Shown here: piece after piece, positions 26,317 through 36,486 of the stretch
Numbering within the stretch: position 1 is the first letter of the stretch
How the letters are laid out: each line of letters starts with the position of its first letter
Made by a program: the position numbers and the translations under genes
DNA from: Sphingomonas adhaesiva
Lineage (GTDB): Bacteria; Pseudomonadota; Alphaproteobacteria; Sphingomonadales; Sphingomonadaceae
DNA length: 64,000 nucleotides
Assembly: GCF_002374855.1 (NCBI RefSeq)
Contig: NZ_NWVC01000006.1
Span: forward strand, 62,001 to 126,000
Direction of reading: 5' to 3'
Notes under the pieces: model-generated
The model's database searches: none
Seen by the model: only the letters and a program-made list of their open reading frames with translations
Told to the model about the DNA's origin: nothing

Positions 26317-27633
26317 ATGCGGCGCCAGGTCGAATCCACCTTCGGGCTGATGTTCCTCGTCATGCTGACGATCGCGGCGGGCAATACCGCGCTGCAATCG
26401 GTGCTCCCTGCGCTGGGGCGCTCGCTGGGCGTCAAGGATTCGGCGGTGGCGGCGGCCTTTTCGGTGTCGGCGCTGCTGTGGGTGCTCGCCGCGCCCTTTT
26501 GGGCCAACCGGTCGGACCGGCACGGGCGGCGGCTGATGATCCTGCTCGGGCTGGGCGGGTTCTGCGTCAGCCTGCTGTTGTGCGGCTTGTTCCTGGCGGC
26601 GGGGATCAACGGCTGGATCGGCGGGACCACCGCCTTCCTGCTCTTCATCGCCGGTCGGCTGATCTACGGCACCTTCGGGTCCGCCGCGCCGCCCGCGGTG
26701 CAGGCGCTGGTCGCGGGCAATACCACGCGTGAGGAGCGGACGCGCGCGCTGACGCTGCTGGCGTCCGCGTTCGGGCTGGGGACGATCCTGGGGCCGGCGA
26801 TCGCGCCGTACCTGCTGCTGGGGCATGTCGGCACGGTGGAGGTCGGGCTGGCCGGCCCCGCCTTCGTCTTCGCCGCCTTCGGCCTCGTCATCTTCCTGAC
26901 GGTGCGGCGGATCCTGCCCGACGATCGCGGGCTGACGGCGGAGGCGCATGGCGCGGCCAGCGGCTATCCGTCGATCGGCGGCCAGTCGTCGGGCGCGAGC
27001 GTCCAGGCCGCAATCGCGCCGCCGGGAACGCGCGTCGGCTATCTCGATCCGCGCATCCGCACCTGGATGGCCGCCGGGCTGGTGATGGGCCATGCGCAGG
27101 CGATGACCGGCCAGGCGATCGGCTTCCTGGTGATCGACCGGCTGGGCCTGCCGCCGCGCATGGCGCTGGAATCGACCGGCATCGTGCTGATGATGGGCGC
27201 GGGCGCGGCGCTGCTGGCGCAATGGGGGCTGATCCCGCTGCTGAACCTGAAACCGCGCGCGCTGGTGCTGGTCGGGCTGGTGCTGGCGGCGGCGGGCACC
27301 GCGCTGACCGGGATCGCGCCGTCGCTGTACGGCATCGCCACCGCCTATGCGCTCGCCAGCCTGGGGTTCGGCTTCACCCGCCCCGGCTTTACCGCCGGGT
27401 CCAGCCTGGCGGTCGGGCCGGAGGCGCAGGGGTCGGTCGCGGGCAAGGTGACCAGCATCAACGGCGCCAGCTTCGTCCTCGGCCCGTCGATCGGCGTCGG
27501 GCTGTACGAATGGTGGCACCCGCTGCCGTATCTGGCGGCGGGGCTGGCGTGCCTGTTGCTGTTCGTCTGGTGCTGGGCCGCGCTGCGCGACGCGGCCCCC
27601 GCGGTCGCCGCCTACGACGATCCGGTGGTATAG
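26317..27633 (+). CDS. MFS transporter, DHA1 (TetA-like) type
   Basis: A 438-residue carrier with about 12 hydrophobic segments. It starts MRRQVESTFGLMFLVMLTIA, has ALQSVLPALGRSLGV in the first loop and the loop 2-3 motif PFWANRSDRHGRRLMIL, the signature of DHA1 drug:H+ antiporters. Helix 5 motif C-like GLGTILGPAIAPYL supports an exporter. Strong ribosome site GGAGGGAGGGG (26299-26309). It diverges from the PmtA-like gene and converges on the Cdc48-like gene (18 nt apart). The substrate is unknown. Confidence 0.88.
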   Translation: MRRQVESTFGLMFLVMLTIAAGNTALQSVLPALGRSLGVKDSAVAAAFSVSALLWVLAAPFWANRSDRHGRRLMILLGLGGFCVSLLLCGLFLAAGINGWIGGTTAFLLFIAGRLIYGTFGSAAPPAVQALVAGNTTREERTRALTLLASAFGLGTILGPAIAPYLLLGHVGTVEVGLAGPAFVFAAFGLVIFLTVRRILPDDRGLTAEAHGAASGYPSIGGQSSGASVQAAIAPPGTRVGYLDPRIRTWMAAGLVMGHAQAMTGQAIGFLVIDRLGLPPRMALESTGIVLMMGAGAALLAQWGLIPLLNLKPRALVLVGLVLAAAGTALTGIAPSLYGIATAYALASLGFGFTRPGFTAGSSLAVGPEAQGSVAGKVTSINGASFVLGPSIGVGLYEWWHPLPYLAAGLACLLLFVWCWAALRDAAPAVAAYDDPVV

Positions 27634-27651
27634 TCGGCGGCGCCGTAGCGG

Positions 27652-29946
<2,295 letters not shown>

Positions 29947-30062
29947 GGGGTTCCTTTCGTGCGCAGGGCCCCGGCGGCCCGGGGGAAAGATCGAGCGCAG
30001 GAGATAGGCGCCGGGTTCCCGATTGCGAGGGCGCGGCGCGCGGTTGGCCACACCGCGAAACG

Positions 30063-30092
30063 AAAAAAGGGCCAGCCCCGAAGGGCCGGCCC
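30063..30092 (-). terminator. Strong leftward intrinsic terminator with UUCG tetraloop
   Basis: On the minus strand, GGGCCGGCCC (30092-30083) pairs with GGGCTGGCCC (30078-30069) around TTCG closed by a C-G pair, followed by TTTTTT (30068-30063). The stem is 10 bp with one G-U. It does not follow any protein gene on that strand. Confidence 0.92.
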
Positions 30093-30126
30093 ATGAAAGT
30101 TTTATAGGAGAGGATGCCTGAAAGGC
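30063..30126 (-). ncRNA. Candidate small RNA divergent from a LysR regulator
   Basis: On the minus strand a promoter-like pair, TTGCAC (30156-30161) and CACATA (30133-30138) at 17-nt spacing, predicts a start near 30126. The roughly 64-nt product would have a small stem (GCCTTTCAGGC), a pyrimidine-rich unpaired stretch with ATCCTCTCC, complementary to Shine-Dalgarno sequences, and a strong terminator. There is no leftward reading frame with a ribosome site that the terminator could serve. A LysR box lies at about -65. The RNA itself is inferred; I do not recognise a named sRNA family. Confidence 0.55.
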
Positions 30127-30181
30127 CCGCCCTATGTGCAGCGCAGCATCGGCATGTGCAAATGCGAAAATCGTTGCGCAC

Positions 30182-30200
30182 GATTGCATAAAGTGCAATC
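30182..30200. promoter_or_regulatory. LysR-type operator (T-N11-A dyad)
   Basis: GATTGCA (30182-30188), TAAAG, TGCAATC (30194-30200): a perfect 7-bp dyad containing the LysR T-N11-A core. It lies 72 nt upstream of the LysR start codon and is centred about 65 nt upstream of the predicted start of the divergent small RNA, the usual recognition-site position for LysR activators. Confidence 0.75.
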
Positions 30201-30272
30201 AGATCGTCATCGCGCCGGCATGATAACGTTTCGCTTGCATGATGCGGCGCACAAAACGCAGGTTGATGATCG

Positions 30273-31157
30273 ATGCGCCGCCTCCCGCCCCTCACCGCGA
30301 TCGAGGCCTTCGTGGCGGTGGCGCGGCTTGGCTCGATCAAGGCCGCGGCGCAGGAACTGGCGCTCTCTCCGCCCGCGCTCAGCCGCCGGATCCAGACGCT
30401 CGAACGCTTCCTGGCGCGCCCGTTGTTCGATCGCCGGCACCAGGCGATGGTGCCCAATGCCGATGGCGACCGGCTGCTGTCCGCGATCGCCCCGGCGCTC
30501 GACGGGCTGTCGGACGCGATCGAATCGATGACCAGCGGGACGGAGGTGCTGCGCCTCCGGCTCGGCGTGCTGCCGCTCTACGCCTCGCAGCGGCTGTTCC
30601 CGCGGCTCGGCGACCTGCGCGCCGCGCACCCCGAACTGCATCTGGATATCGACACCGGCAGCAATGCGATCGCGCGGCTGGGGGAGGGGCTGGACGCGGT
30701 GATCGTGCTGGCGCGCGATATCGACCCCACGCTCCATGCCGAACGGCTCGACCGCAACATGGTCTATCCGATCGCGGCGCGACGGCTGGTGGAGGGGCCG
30801 GACCCGCTGGTCGCCCCCGAACAGCTGGCGCGCCATACCGTTCTGCTCCACCGCGAGATGATCGACACGTTCGTCGCCTGGCGCCACGCCGCCGGGCTGA
30901 CCGCGATCGAGCCGGCGGCGATCGACTATTTCGATTCGGGCGCGCTGATGCTGGAGGCCGCGGCGCAGGGGCTGGGCGTGGCGTTCATGCACGAAAGCCA
31001 TTTCCACGACGCCAACGATTCGCGGCTGGTGACGCTGTTCGATTTCCAGGTGACCAGCCCGTACAGCTACTGGTTCGCCTGCCGCCCGCGCGCGCTGCAG
31101 ACCAAGCCGGTGCGGCTGTTCCGCGACTGGCTGATCCGCACCCTGCGCGAGGATTGA
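30273..31157 (+). CDS. LysR-family transcriptional regulator (GcvA-like)
   Basis: A 294-residue LysR regulator. The N-terminal winged helix-turn-helix is MRRLPPLTAIEAFVAVARLG then SIKAAAQELALSPPALSRRI (about 20-40), and the substrate domain follows (about 90-290), with RLRLGVLPLYASQRLFPRLG, VIVLARDIDPTLHAERL and EAAAQGLGVAFMHESHF. Helix order and the LTAIEAF start are close to GcvA-type activators. The gene diverges from a candidate small RNA, and a dyad matching the LysR consensus lies between them. Co-inducer is unknown. Confidence 0.92.
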   Translation: MRRLPPLTAIEAFVAVARLGSIKAAAQELALSPPALSRRIQTLERFLARPLFDRRHQAMVPNADGDRLLSAIAPALDGLSDAIESMTSGTEVLRLRLGVLPLYASQRLFPRLGDLRAAHPELHLDIDTGSNAIARLGEGLDAVIVLARDIDPTLHAERLDRNMVYPIAARRLVEGPDPLVAPEQLARHTVLLHREMIDTFVAWRHAAGLTAIEPAAIDYFDSGALMLEAAAQGLGVAFMHESHFHDANDSRLVTLFDFQVTSPYSYWFACRPRALQTKPVRLFRDWLIRTLRED

Positions 31158-31183
31158 GGGGGCGTTTCCCCGCTCCTGACCGT

Positions 31184-31300
31184 CATGCCGGACTTGTTCC
31201 GGCATCCATGTTTCCACGAACGCACCAGCCGCTGCTCTTGCGGCGCCATGGACCCCGGAACGAGGCTCTCCTTAGCGAAGCCGAAGGGTCCGGGGTGAAG
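31184..31300. repeat. Composite double-hairpin intergenic element, copy B
   Basis: First hairpin ATGCCGGA/TCCGGCAT around CTTGT at 31186-31206, then a spacer closely matching that of copy A at 2777-2868 (ACGCACCAGCCG, GCTCTTGCG), then GGACCCCGGA. Here the second hairpin is opened by about 30 nt (CGAGGCTCTCCTTAGCGAAG, GCCGAAGG) before the closing TCCGGGGT near 31287-31295. It lies in the 408-nt gap between convergent LysR and cyclophilin genes; no gene is seen in that gap. Confidence 0.75.
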
Positions 31301-31483
31301 GGTCGAGAGCGGCGCGGGGAGCGCGTTCCGCGAAGCGTCCCGCCACACCTGTCCTACACGCGCCAACATCGCGCAGCCTGCCCGGCAGGATGACGCACTG
31401 CCCCCGCCCGGATCGCGCCACGCCCGCGCCCCGCTCACGCGCCGCCAATGCGCCACCGACGCGCGCGAAACACGTCCGGGGCC

Positions 31484-31503
31484 TCAACATTCGCAACATT
31501 CGG
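31484..31503 (+). repeat. Direct-repeat motif TCAACATTnnCAACATT, copy 1
   Basis: TCAACATTCGCAACATTCGG: two CAACATT units at a 9-nt step. The same motif is at 48169-48188 and, on the opposite strand, 57306-57324. Located in the gap between the convergent LysR and cyclophilin genes. Confidence 0.6.
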
Positions 31504-31565
31504 GCCACCGGCGGGGCACGGATCGCGATCCCGCCCCGCCGGTGCGCCTCACTGCGCTATCCGCC

Positions 31566-32024
31566 TTACTGGGCCTTCATCGTGACGATCTTGCCCGGGT
31601 TCGCGGGCGGCTCGCCCTTGGGCAGCGCGTCGATCAGCTCCATGCCCTCGGTCACTTCGCCCCACACGGTATACTGGCCGTCCAGGAAGCGCGCGTCGTC
31701 GAAGCAGATGAAGAACTGCGAATTGGCGCTGTTAGGGTCCATCGTGCGCGCCATCGAGCAGACGCCGCGCACATGCGGTTCCTTGTTGAATTCCTGCTTC
31801 AGGTTGGGCTTGGACGAACCGCCGGTGCCGTTGTGGTTCCCGCCGTCGCCGCCCTGCGCCATGAAGCCGGGGATGACGCGGTGGAACGGCACGCCGTCAT
31901 AGAAGCCCTCGTTCGCCAGCTCGGCGATCCGCTGGACGTGGTTGGGCGCCAGGTCGGGGCGCAGCTTGATCGTGACGTCGCCGCCGTCCAGCGTCATCGT
32001 CAGCGTCGAATAGGTATCGGCCAT
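31566..32024 (-). CDS. Cyclophilin-type peptidyl-prolyl cis-trans isomerase, cytoplasmic
   Basis: A 152-residue cyclophilin (PpiB-like) that speeds proline isomerisation in folding proteins. There is no signal peptide (MADTYSTLTMTLDGGDVTIK). The active-site strand is FYDGVPFHRVIPGFMAQGGD (about 42-61), and CSMARTMDPNSANSQFFICF (about 90-109) and LDGQYTVWGEV (about 114-124) complete the fold. The start ATG 32024 has a GGAAGGATTCC site just upstream. It diverges from mgtE. A second, exported cyclophilin lies at 55641-56288. Confidence 0.95.
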   Translation of the reverse strand: MADTYSTLTMTLDGGDVTIKLRPDLAPNHVQRIAELANEGFYDGVPFHRVIPGFMAQGGDGGNHNGTGGSSKPNLKQEFNKEPHVRGVCSMARTMDPNSANSQFFICFDDARFLDGQYTVWGEVTEGMELIDALPKGEPPANPGKIVTMKAQ

Positions 32025-32134
32025 GGGGAATCCTTCCGTTTGCTTGGGCGCGCACGTAGTGATGCCGGGCGCGGCTGGCAAATGCGCAACCGCCGCGCTA
32101 GGGGCGGCGCCGTTAACGTTCCGGGAGGCGGACC

Positions 32135-33541
32135 ATGAACGACACCGATCTTCCCGATACGCTGGACCCGGCCGACGACACCCGGCTGGACGAGGATGAC
32201 CGGCTGAAGCCCGAATTCGTCACCGCGGTGCTCGACGCTGTCGAGGACGGCGATGCCGAGGCCGCGCGCGCGCTGGTGGAGCCGCTCCATCCCGCCGACA
32301 TCGCCGACCTGTTCGAACTGACGCCCGAGGACCGCCGCAAGGATCTGGCCGCCGCGATCGCCGACCTCGTCGATGCCGACGTGTTCGCGGAGATGAACGA
32401 TTACGTCCGCGAGGATCTGATCGACGCGCTCGACGCGCGGCAGGTCGCGGACATCGCCAGCGAACTCGATACCGACGACGCGGTCGCGATCATCGAGGAC
32501 ATGGAGCCGGAGGACCAGCGCGAGGTCCTGCGCGCGATGGAGCCGGACGATCGCGCCGCGATCGAGGAGGCGCTGTCCTATCCCGAGGAATCCGCCGGGC
32601 GCCTGATGCAGCGCGATCTGGTCGCGGTGCCCGAACATTGGACGGTCGGCGACGTCCTCGACTATCTGCGCGGCGACGAGGAACTGACGACCGATTTCTG
32701 GGAGATCTTCGTCGTCGATCCCGGGCATCGCCCGATCGGCACCTGCGCGCTGTCGTGGATCCTGCGAACGCCCCGCAGCATCCCGGTCGGCGACGTGATG
32801 AAGCGCGAACAGACGCTGATCCCGGTCGACATGGACCAGGAAGAGGTCGCGCTGCGCTTTCAGAAATATGCGCTGATCTCCGCCGCGGTCACCGATGCCG
32901 CGGGGCGGCTGGTCGGCATGATCACCGTCGACGACATCGTCCACATCATCCAGGAGGAAGCGGGCGAGGATACGCTGCGCCTCGCCGGTGCGGGCGACGG
33001 CGACATCAACGAACCGATCGCGGTGACGGTGCGCACGCGCGTCGCCTGGCTGATCGTCAATCTGGGCGCGACGATCCTGTCCGCCTCGGTGGTCGGGTTG
33101 TTCCAGGGCGAGATAGCGCGCTTCGCGCTGCTCGCCGCGCTGATGCCGATCGTCTCGGCGCTGGGCGGCAATGCGGGCACGCAGACGCTGGCGGTGATGG
33201 TCCGCGCGCTGGCGACGAATCAGCTGACCAGTTCGAACACGCTGCGGATGCTGCTGCGGGAGTTCCGCGTCGCGATCTGCAACGGCATCGCGCTCGCCGC
33301 GGTGGGGGCGACGGGCAGCTACGTGCTGCTCGGTCATGGCGGGCTGTCGGTGGTGTTCGCGCTGGCGATGATGATCAACAGCGTCGTCGCCGGGCTGGTC
33401 GGGGTGATCGTGCCGGTCGCGCTGGACAAGGCGAACGTCGATCCGGCGGTGTCCTCGGCGGTGTTCGTCACGACGATCACCGACGTCATGGGCTTCCTGT
33501 CGTTCCTCGGGCTGGCGACCTTGTGGGGGCTGGGGGGCTGA
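32135..33541 (+). CDS. mgtE: Magnesium transporter MgtE
   Basis: A 468-residue Mg2+ channel. The order is canonical: acidic N-terminal helical N domain (about 20-150, ALVEPLHPADIADLFELTPE), a CBS pair (about 155-280, with RLMQRDLVAVPEHWTVGD and LVGMITVDDIVHIIQEE), a connecting helix, then five membrane helices (about 300-468) holding RVAWLIVNLGATILSASVVG and the pore-lining NAGTQTLAVMVRALA and PVALDKANVDPAVSSAVFVT. The N and CBS domains close the pore at high Mg2+. ATG 32135 has GGGAGGCGGACC before it. Followed 17 nt later by DUF1489. Confidence 0.97.
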   Translation: MNDTDLPDTLDPADDTRLDEDDRLKPEFVTAVLDAVEDGDAEAARALVEPLHPADIADLFELTPEDRRKDLAAAIADLVDADVFAEMNDYVREDLIDALDARQVADIASELDTDDAVAIIEDMEPEDQREVLRAMEPDDRAAIEEALSYPEESAGRLMQRDLVAVPEHWTVGDVLDYLRGDEELTTDFWEIFVVDPGHRPIGTCALSWILRTPRSIPVGDVMKREQTLIPVDMDQEEVALRFQKYALISAAVTDAAGRLVGMITVDDIVHIIQEEAGEDTLRLAGAGDGDINEPIAVTVRTRVAWLIVNLGATILSASVVGLFQGEIARFALLAALMPIVSALGGNAGTQTLAVMVRALATNQLTSSNTLRMLLREFRVAICNGIALAAVGATGSYVLLGHGGLSVVFALAMMINSVVAGLVGVIVPVALDKANVDPAVSSAVFVTTITDVMGFLSFLGLATLWGLGG

Positions 33542-33558
33542 CCCACATCGGCGCGACG

Positions 33559-33966
33559 ATGCCGCTTCACCTCACCAAAGTCGCGTTCGGCGCGGCCAGT
33601 GTCGACCTGTTGGGCCAGCGGCTCGCCGCGCGCGCCGCCGACGGCCCGGTGTTCCTGACCACCCGCTACCTGCCCAAGCGGCACGAGGAGATCGCCGGGC
33701 AAGGCTCGCTGTTCTGGATCATCAAGCACACGCTGGTCGCCCGCTCGCCGATCCTCGGCTTCGGAGAGGCCGACGGCGGGCGCGTCGCGATCCACATCGA
33801 CCCGGCGCTGCGGCTGGTCCACTCCCGCCCGAAGCGCGCGCATCAGGGCTGGCGCTATCTGGAGGCGGCGGACGCCCCCGGCGACCTGGGCGGGGAAGCG
33901 AGCGACAGCCTCGCCGCGATGCCCCCCGCGCTGATCGGCCGGCTCAGCGACCTGGCGCTGATCTAG
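33559..33966 (+). CDS. DUF1489-family protein
   Basis: A 135-residue protein of DUF1489, a cytoplasmic family nearly confined to Alphaproteobacteria and of unknown function. It begins MPLHLTKVAFGAASVDLLGQ, with TTRYLPKRHEEIAGQGSLFW and WIIKHTLVARSPILGF in the middle and SRPKRAHQGWRYLEAADAP towards the end, all conserved in the family. It follows mgtE by 17 nt and its last 4 nt overlap the end of the convergent YceD gene. Confidence 0.88.
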   Translation: MPLHLTKVAFGAASVDLLGQRLAARAADGPVFLTTRYLPKRHEEIAGQGSLFWIIKHTLVARSPILGFGEADGGRVAIHIDPALRLVHSRPKRAHQGWRYLEAADAPGDLGGEASDSLAAMPPALIGRLSDLALI

Positions 33967-34499
33967 CCGCGGTCCTCGCCGGCCAGCTTCGCCTTCAGCC
34001 CGGCCAGCGCGCCGAACGGTCCGGCCTCCTCCTCGCTGACGACGCCCGCTTCCTTCAGCACCGTGGCGGCGCGCGGGCTGCGCGGAAAGGGATCGAGCGC
34101 CAGCGCCATCGTCTCCGCCGCCGCTTCGCCCAGGTCGATTCCCCCGCCCTCGATCTCGACGACGTCGAGCGCGTCTCCCTCCAGTTCGACCTCGTCCAGC
34201 TCGATCTCGTCCGCGGCCGCCTCGACGAAGCGCAGCGCGACCGGCTCGTCGACCGTCGCCGGCAACGGATCGCCGGTCACCGAACAGGCCTGCACCACTG
34301 CCGCCGTGACGGTGCCGCGCACGTCGATGCCGTTGGCGCCGCGCCGGATCGCCAGCCGCGCCTCCAGCCGCTCGACCGCCACCAGCCCGAATCGCGCCGC
34401 CAGCGCCGCGCGCTCGCCCTCGTCGGCGGCGATCGACACCACCCGCTCGTCGCCGCCGATCGTGTCGAGCCGCTCGATCCGCGAAAATTCCGGCGTCAC
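33963..34499 (-). CDS. YceD/DUF177-family protein
   Basis: A 178-residue DUF177 (YceD) protein, linked in other bacteria to 23S rRNA processing or ribosome accumulation. It starts MTPEFSRIERLDTIGGDERV, has VRGTVTAAVVQACSVTGDPL with the family Cys near the middle, the acidic FVEAAADEIELDEVELEGDA, and LGEAAAETMALALDPFPRSP near the C-terminus. It starts at GTG 34499, overlapping the stop of the cytochrome bc1 chaperone gene by 4 nt, so the two are co-translated. rpmF is not found next to it here. Confidence 0.88.
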   Translation of the reverse strand: MTPEFSRIERLDTIGGDERVVSIAADEGERAALAARFGLVAVERLEARLAIRRGANGIDVRGTVTAAVVQACSVTGDPLPATVDEPVALRFVEAAADEIELDEVELEGDALDVVEIEGGGIDLGEAAAETMALALDPFPRSPRAATVLKEAGVVSEEEAGPFGALAGLKAKLAGEDRG

Positions 34500-35110
34500 G
34501 GCAGTTCCCCCCGCATCATCGCGTCGATCGACACCTCGTCCAGCGCGCGGCGCAGCGCCGCCAGCCCGTCACGCACATGCGCCACCGCATCGGCGGGCGG
34601 CGCTTCGCCGCGGTACAGGTTGCGCACCAGCGCCGCATCCATGTCGCCCGCGCCCGCCAGCCCGTCGCGATACGCGCCCAGCCGGCCGCCCAGCATCCCC
34701 ATCATCCGCCCGACATGTTTGCCCACCACCATGTCGCCGAAGCCGATCTGGCGGACCTGCGCGTCCATGTCCTCGATGAAGCGTTCGGTCAGCTGCGCGG
34801 TCGGCGTGGCGCCGGCCGGCTCCTCCGCCTCCAGCCGCAGCAGGACCATCGACAGCACCGCCGCGACCATGTCGAACCGCCCGTCCAGCGTGTCGGGGAC
34901 GTGCCCGGCCAGGTACCAGTGCGGCTGGCGCGCGCGCGCGACCACCGCATCGTACAGCGGCAGCGCCGCCTGCTGGTCGCCGCGCCCGCCGGTTATTCGT
35001 TGCCACCAACCCAAATGCGTCCATCCCGTATCGCGGCGCGCTTGTCTCGCCGGTTCGGGCGGCATATTGAGGCGGACGGCCGCAAAGTCCATGTGCCCCG
35101 GACCGGACAT
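34496..35110 (-). CDS. Ubiquinol-cytochrome c chaperone (CBP3/UQCC1 family)
   Basis: A protein of up to 204 residues of the CBP3 family, which in mitochondria helps insert and mature cytochrome b of complex III. Family motifs are LPLYDAVVARARQPHWYLAG, VPDTLDGRFDMVAAVLSMVL, LTERFIEDMDAQVRQIGFGD and VGKHVGRMMGMLGGRLGAYR. The start is uncertain: ATG 35110 gives the longest form, ATG 35092 is also possible, and family members usually begin nearer GWWQRITG (TTG 35014). It overlaps yceD by 4 nt and diverges from bamE. Confidence 0.85.
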   Translation of the reverse strand: MSGPGHMDFAAVRLNMPPEPARQARRDTGWTHLGWWQRITGGRGDQQAALPLYDAVVARARQPHWYLAGHVPDTLDGRFDMVAAVLSMVLLRLEAEEPAGATPTAQLTERFIEDMDAQVRQIGFGDMVVGKHVGRMMGMLGGRLGAYRDGLAGAGDMDAALVRNLYRGEAPPADAVAHVRDGLAALRRALDEVSIDAMMRGELP

Positions 35111-35142
35111 TGGCGGCCGATCGCCTGTTGAGCGGAGTATCG

Positions 35143-35619
35143 ATGCGCCCCCTTCTCGTCCTGACGCTTCTCGCCGGCGTCGCCGCCGCGGGTTGCACCC
35201 CGCTCCGCTCGCACCAGGGCTATATCGTCGATGCCGATCTGGTGAACGCGATCCAGCCGGGCGTGGACAACCGCCAGTCGGTGCTGGCGACGCTGGGCAC
35301 GCCCAGCTTCGCGGCGCAGTTCAACCAGGGCGACTGGTATTATATCGCGCGCGACAGCCGCAACCTGGCGTTCAACCCACCCAAGCCCAAGGATCAGCTG
35401 ACGCTGCAGATCAGCTTCGACCAGGCCGGCAACGTCACCGCGGTGCGCAAGTCCGGGATGGATCAGGTCGCCGCGATCAAGCCCGACAGCAAGACGACGC
35501 CGACGCTGGGCCGCAAGCGCGGCTTCTTCCAGGATCTGTTCGGCAACATCGGCACGGTCGGTGCGCCGGGTGCGGGTGCCGGCGGGCCGAGCGGACGCGG
35601 GCCGACCGGGCCGAACTGA
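35143..35619 (+). CDS. bamE: Outer-membrane assembly lipoprotein BamE (SmpA/OmlA)
   Basis: A 158-residue lipoprotein of the BAM complex that folds beta-barrels into the outer membrane. It has the signal MRPLLVLTLLAGVAAAGC with lipobox at Cys 18, HQGYIVDADLVNAIQPGVDN, VLATLGTPSFAAQF and DWYYIARDSRN, which are typical of alphaproteobacterial BamE. A Gly-rich tail follows (GTVGAPGAGAGGPSGRGP). ATG 35143 has GGAG at 35134-35137. It diverges from the cytochrome bc1 chaperone gene. Confidence 0.95.
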   Translation: MRPLLVLTLLAGVAAAGCTPLRSHQGYIVDADLVNAIQPGVDNRQSVLATLGTPSFAAQFNQGDWYYIARDSRNLAFNPPKPKDQLTLQISFDQAGNVTAVRKSGMDQVAAIKPDSKTTPTLGRKRGFFQDLFGNIGTVGAPGAGAGGPSGRGPTGPN

Positions 35620-35745
35620 TCCGGCATCGGCGCCGCGAAGCTGTCGTTTCGCTGACGCGACCATTCCCGCGCGGTTCAGCCGGCGCGGTGTAGCCCTCCT
35701 GCAACGGTGGCATCGACACGCCATCGTCGTGAACGGAGGTATGTG

Positions 35746-36261
35746 ATGCGTAAGCTGATGACCGCGGCGCTGATCGCCGCGACCCTGGTGCCCGGCGCGG
35801 CCTTCGCCCAGTCGCGCGCCGAACTGTACCGCGACCGGCAGGAAATCCACCGCGAACAGCGCCAGCTGGACCGCGCCTATGCCCGTGGCGACTGGCGCGA
35901 CGTGCGCGAGCAGCGCGGCGACCTGCGCGATGCACGGCGTGAATATCGCGAGGATCTGCGCGATCGACGCGAATGGCAGCGCGACTGGCGACGCGACGAC
36001 TGGCGCCGCTGGCACGATGCCAACCGCCCGCTCTATGCCCGCGGCAACTGGCGCGCGCCGTTCCGCTACCAGACGTTCCGCCCGGGCGTGCGGATCGCCC
36101 CGGCCTATTACGGCACGCGCTACGTCATCGCCGATCCGTGGCGGTATCGCCTGCCCGCCGCCCCGCGCACGGCGCGCTGGGTGCGGCACTATGACGATGC
36201 GCTGCTGGTCGACTACCGCCGGGGCGTCGTGCTGGACGTGATCCGCGGCTTCTACTGGTAA
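35746..36261 (+). CDS. RcnB-like exported protein
   Basis: A 171-residue periplasmic protein. Signal: MRKLMTAALIAATLVPGAAF, cleaved after FAQ. The central region is very rich in Arg, Asp and Trp with charged repeats (REQRGDLRDARREYREDLRD; RREWQRDWRRDDWRRWHDAN). The C-terminal part, YYGTRYVIADPWRYRLPAAP then WVRHYDDALLVDYRRGVVLD and VIRGFYW, is the RcnB domain, known in E. coli for nickel/cobalt homeostasis. Metal function here is unproven. Start ATG 35746 has GGAGGT. About 225 nt follow before the next gene; a GGGGCG-CTTAA-CGCCCC hairpin lies there (36354-36370). Confidence 0.85.
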   Translation: MRKLMTAALIAATLVPGAAFAQSRAELYRDRQEIHREQRQLDRAYARGDWRDVREQRGDLRDARREYREDLRDRREWQRDWRRDDWRRWHDANRPLYARGNWRAPFRYQTFRPGVRIAPAYYGTRYVIADPWRYRLPAAPRTARWVRHYDDALLVDYRRGVVLDVIRGFYW

Positions 36262-36486
36262 GTCCCGCACGGTTCGGCCGCGCCGCCGAGACGCGACGAC
36301 GCGGCCGGTACCGGCTTGGGGTCGGCACCGGTCCCGAAAGGGGGAAAGGGACCGGGGCGCTTAACGCCCCGTTCGGACTTTGGTTCGCGCGTCGGCGCGC
36401 CGTCGTCACCTTGGCCGAAAGGCGTTGCGGATCGGCCACACCCACGTCAGGATGATCGTCGTGCAAGGGGGCTGCACGGGGGGATC

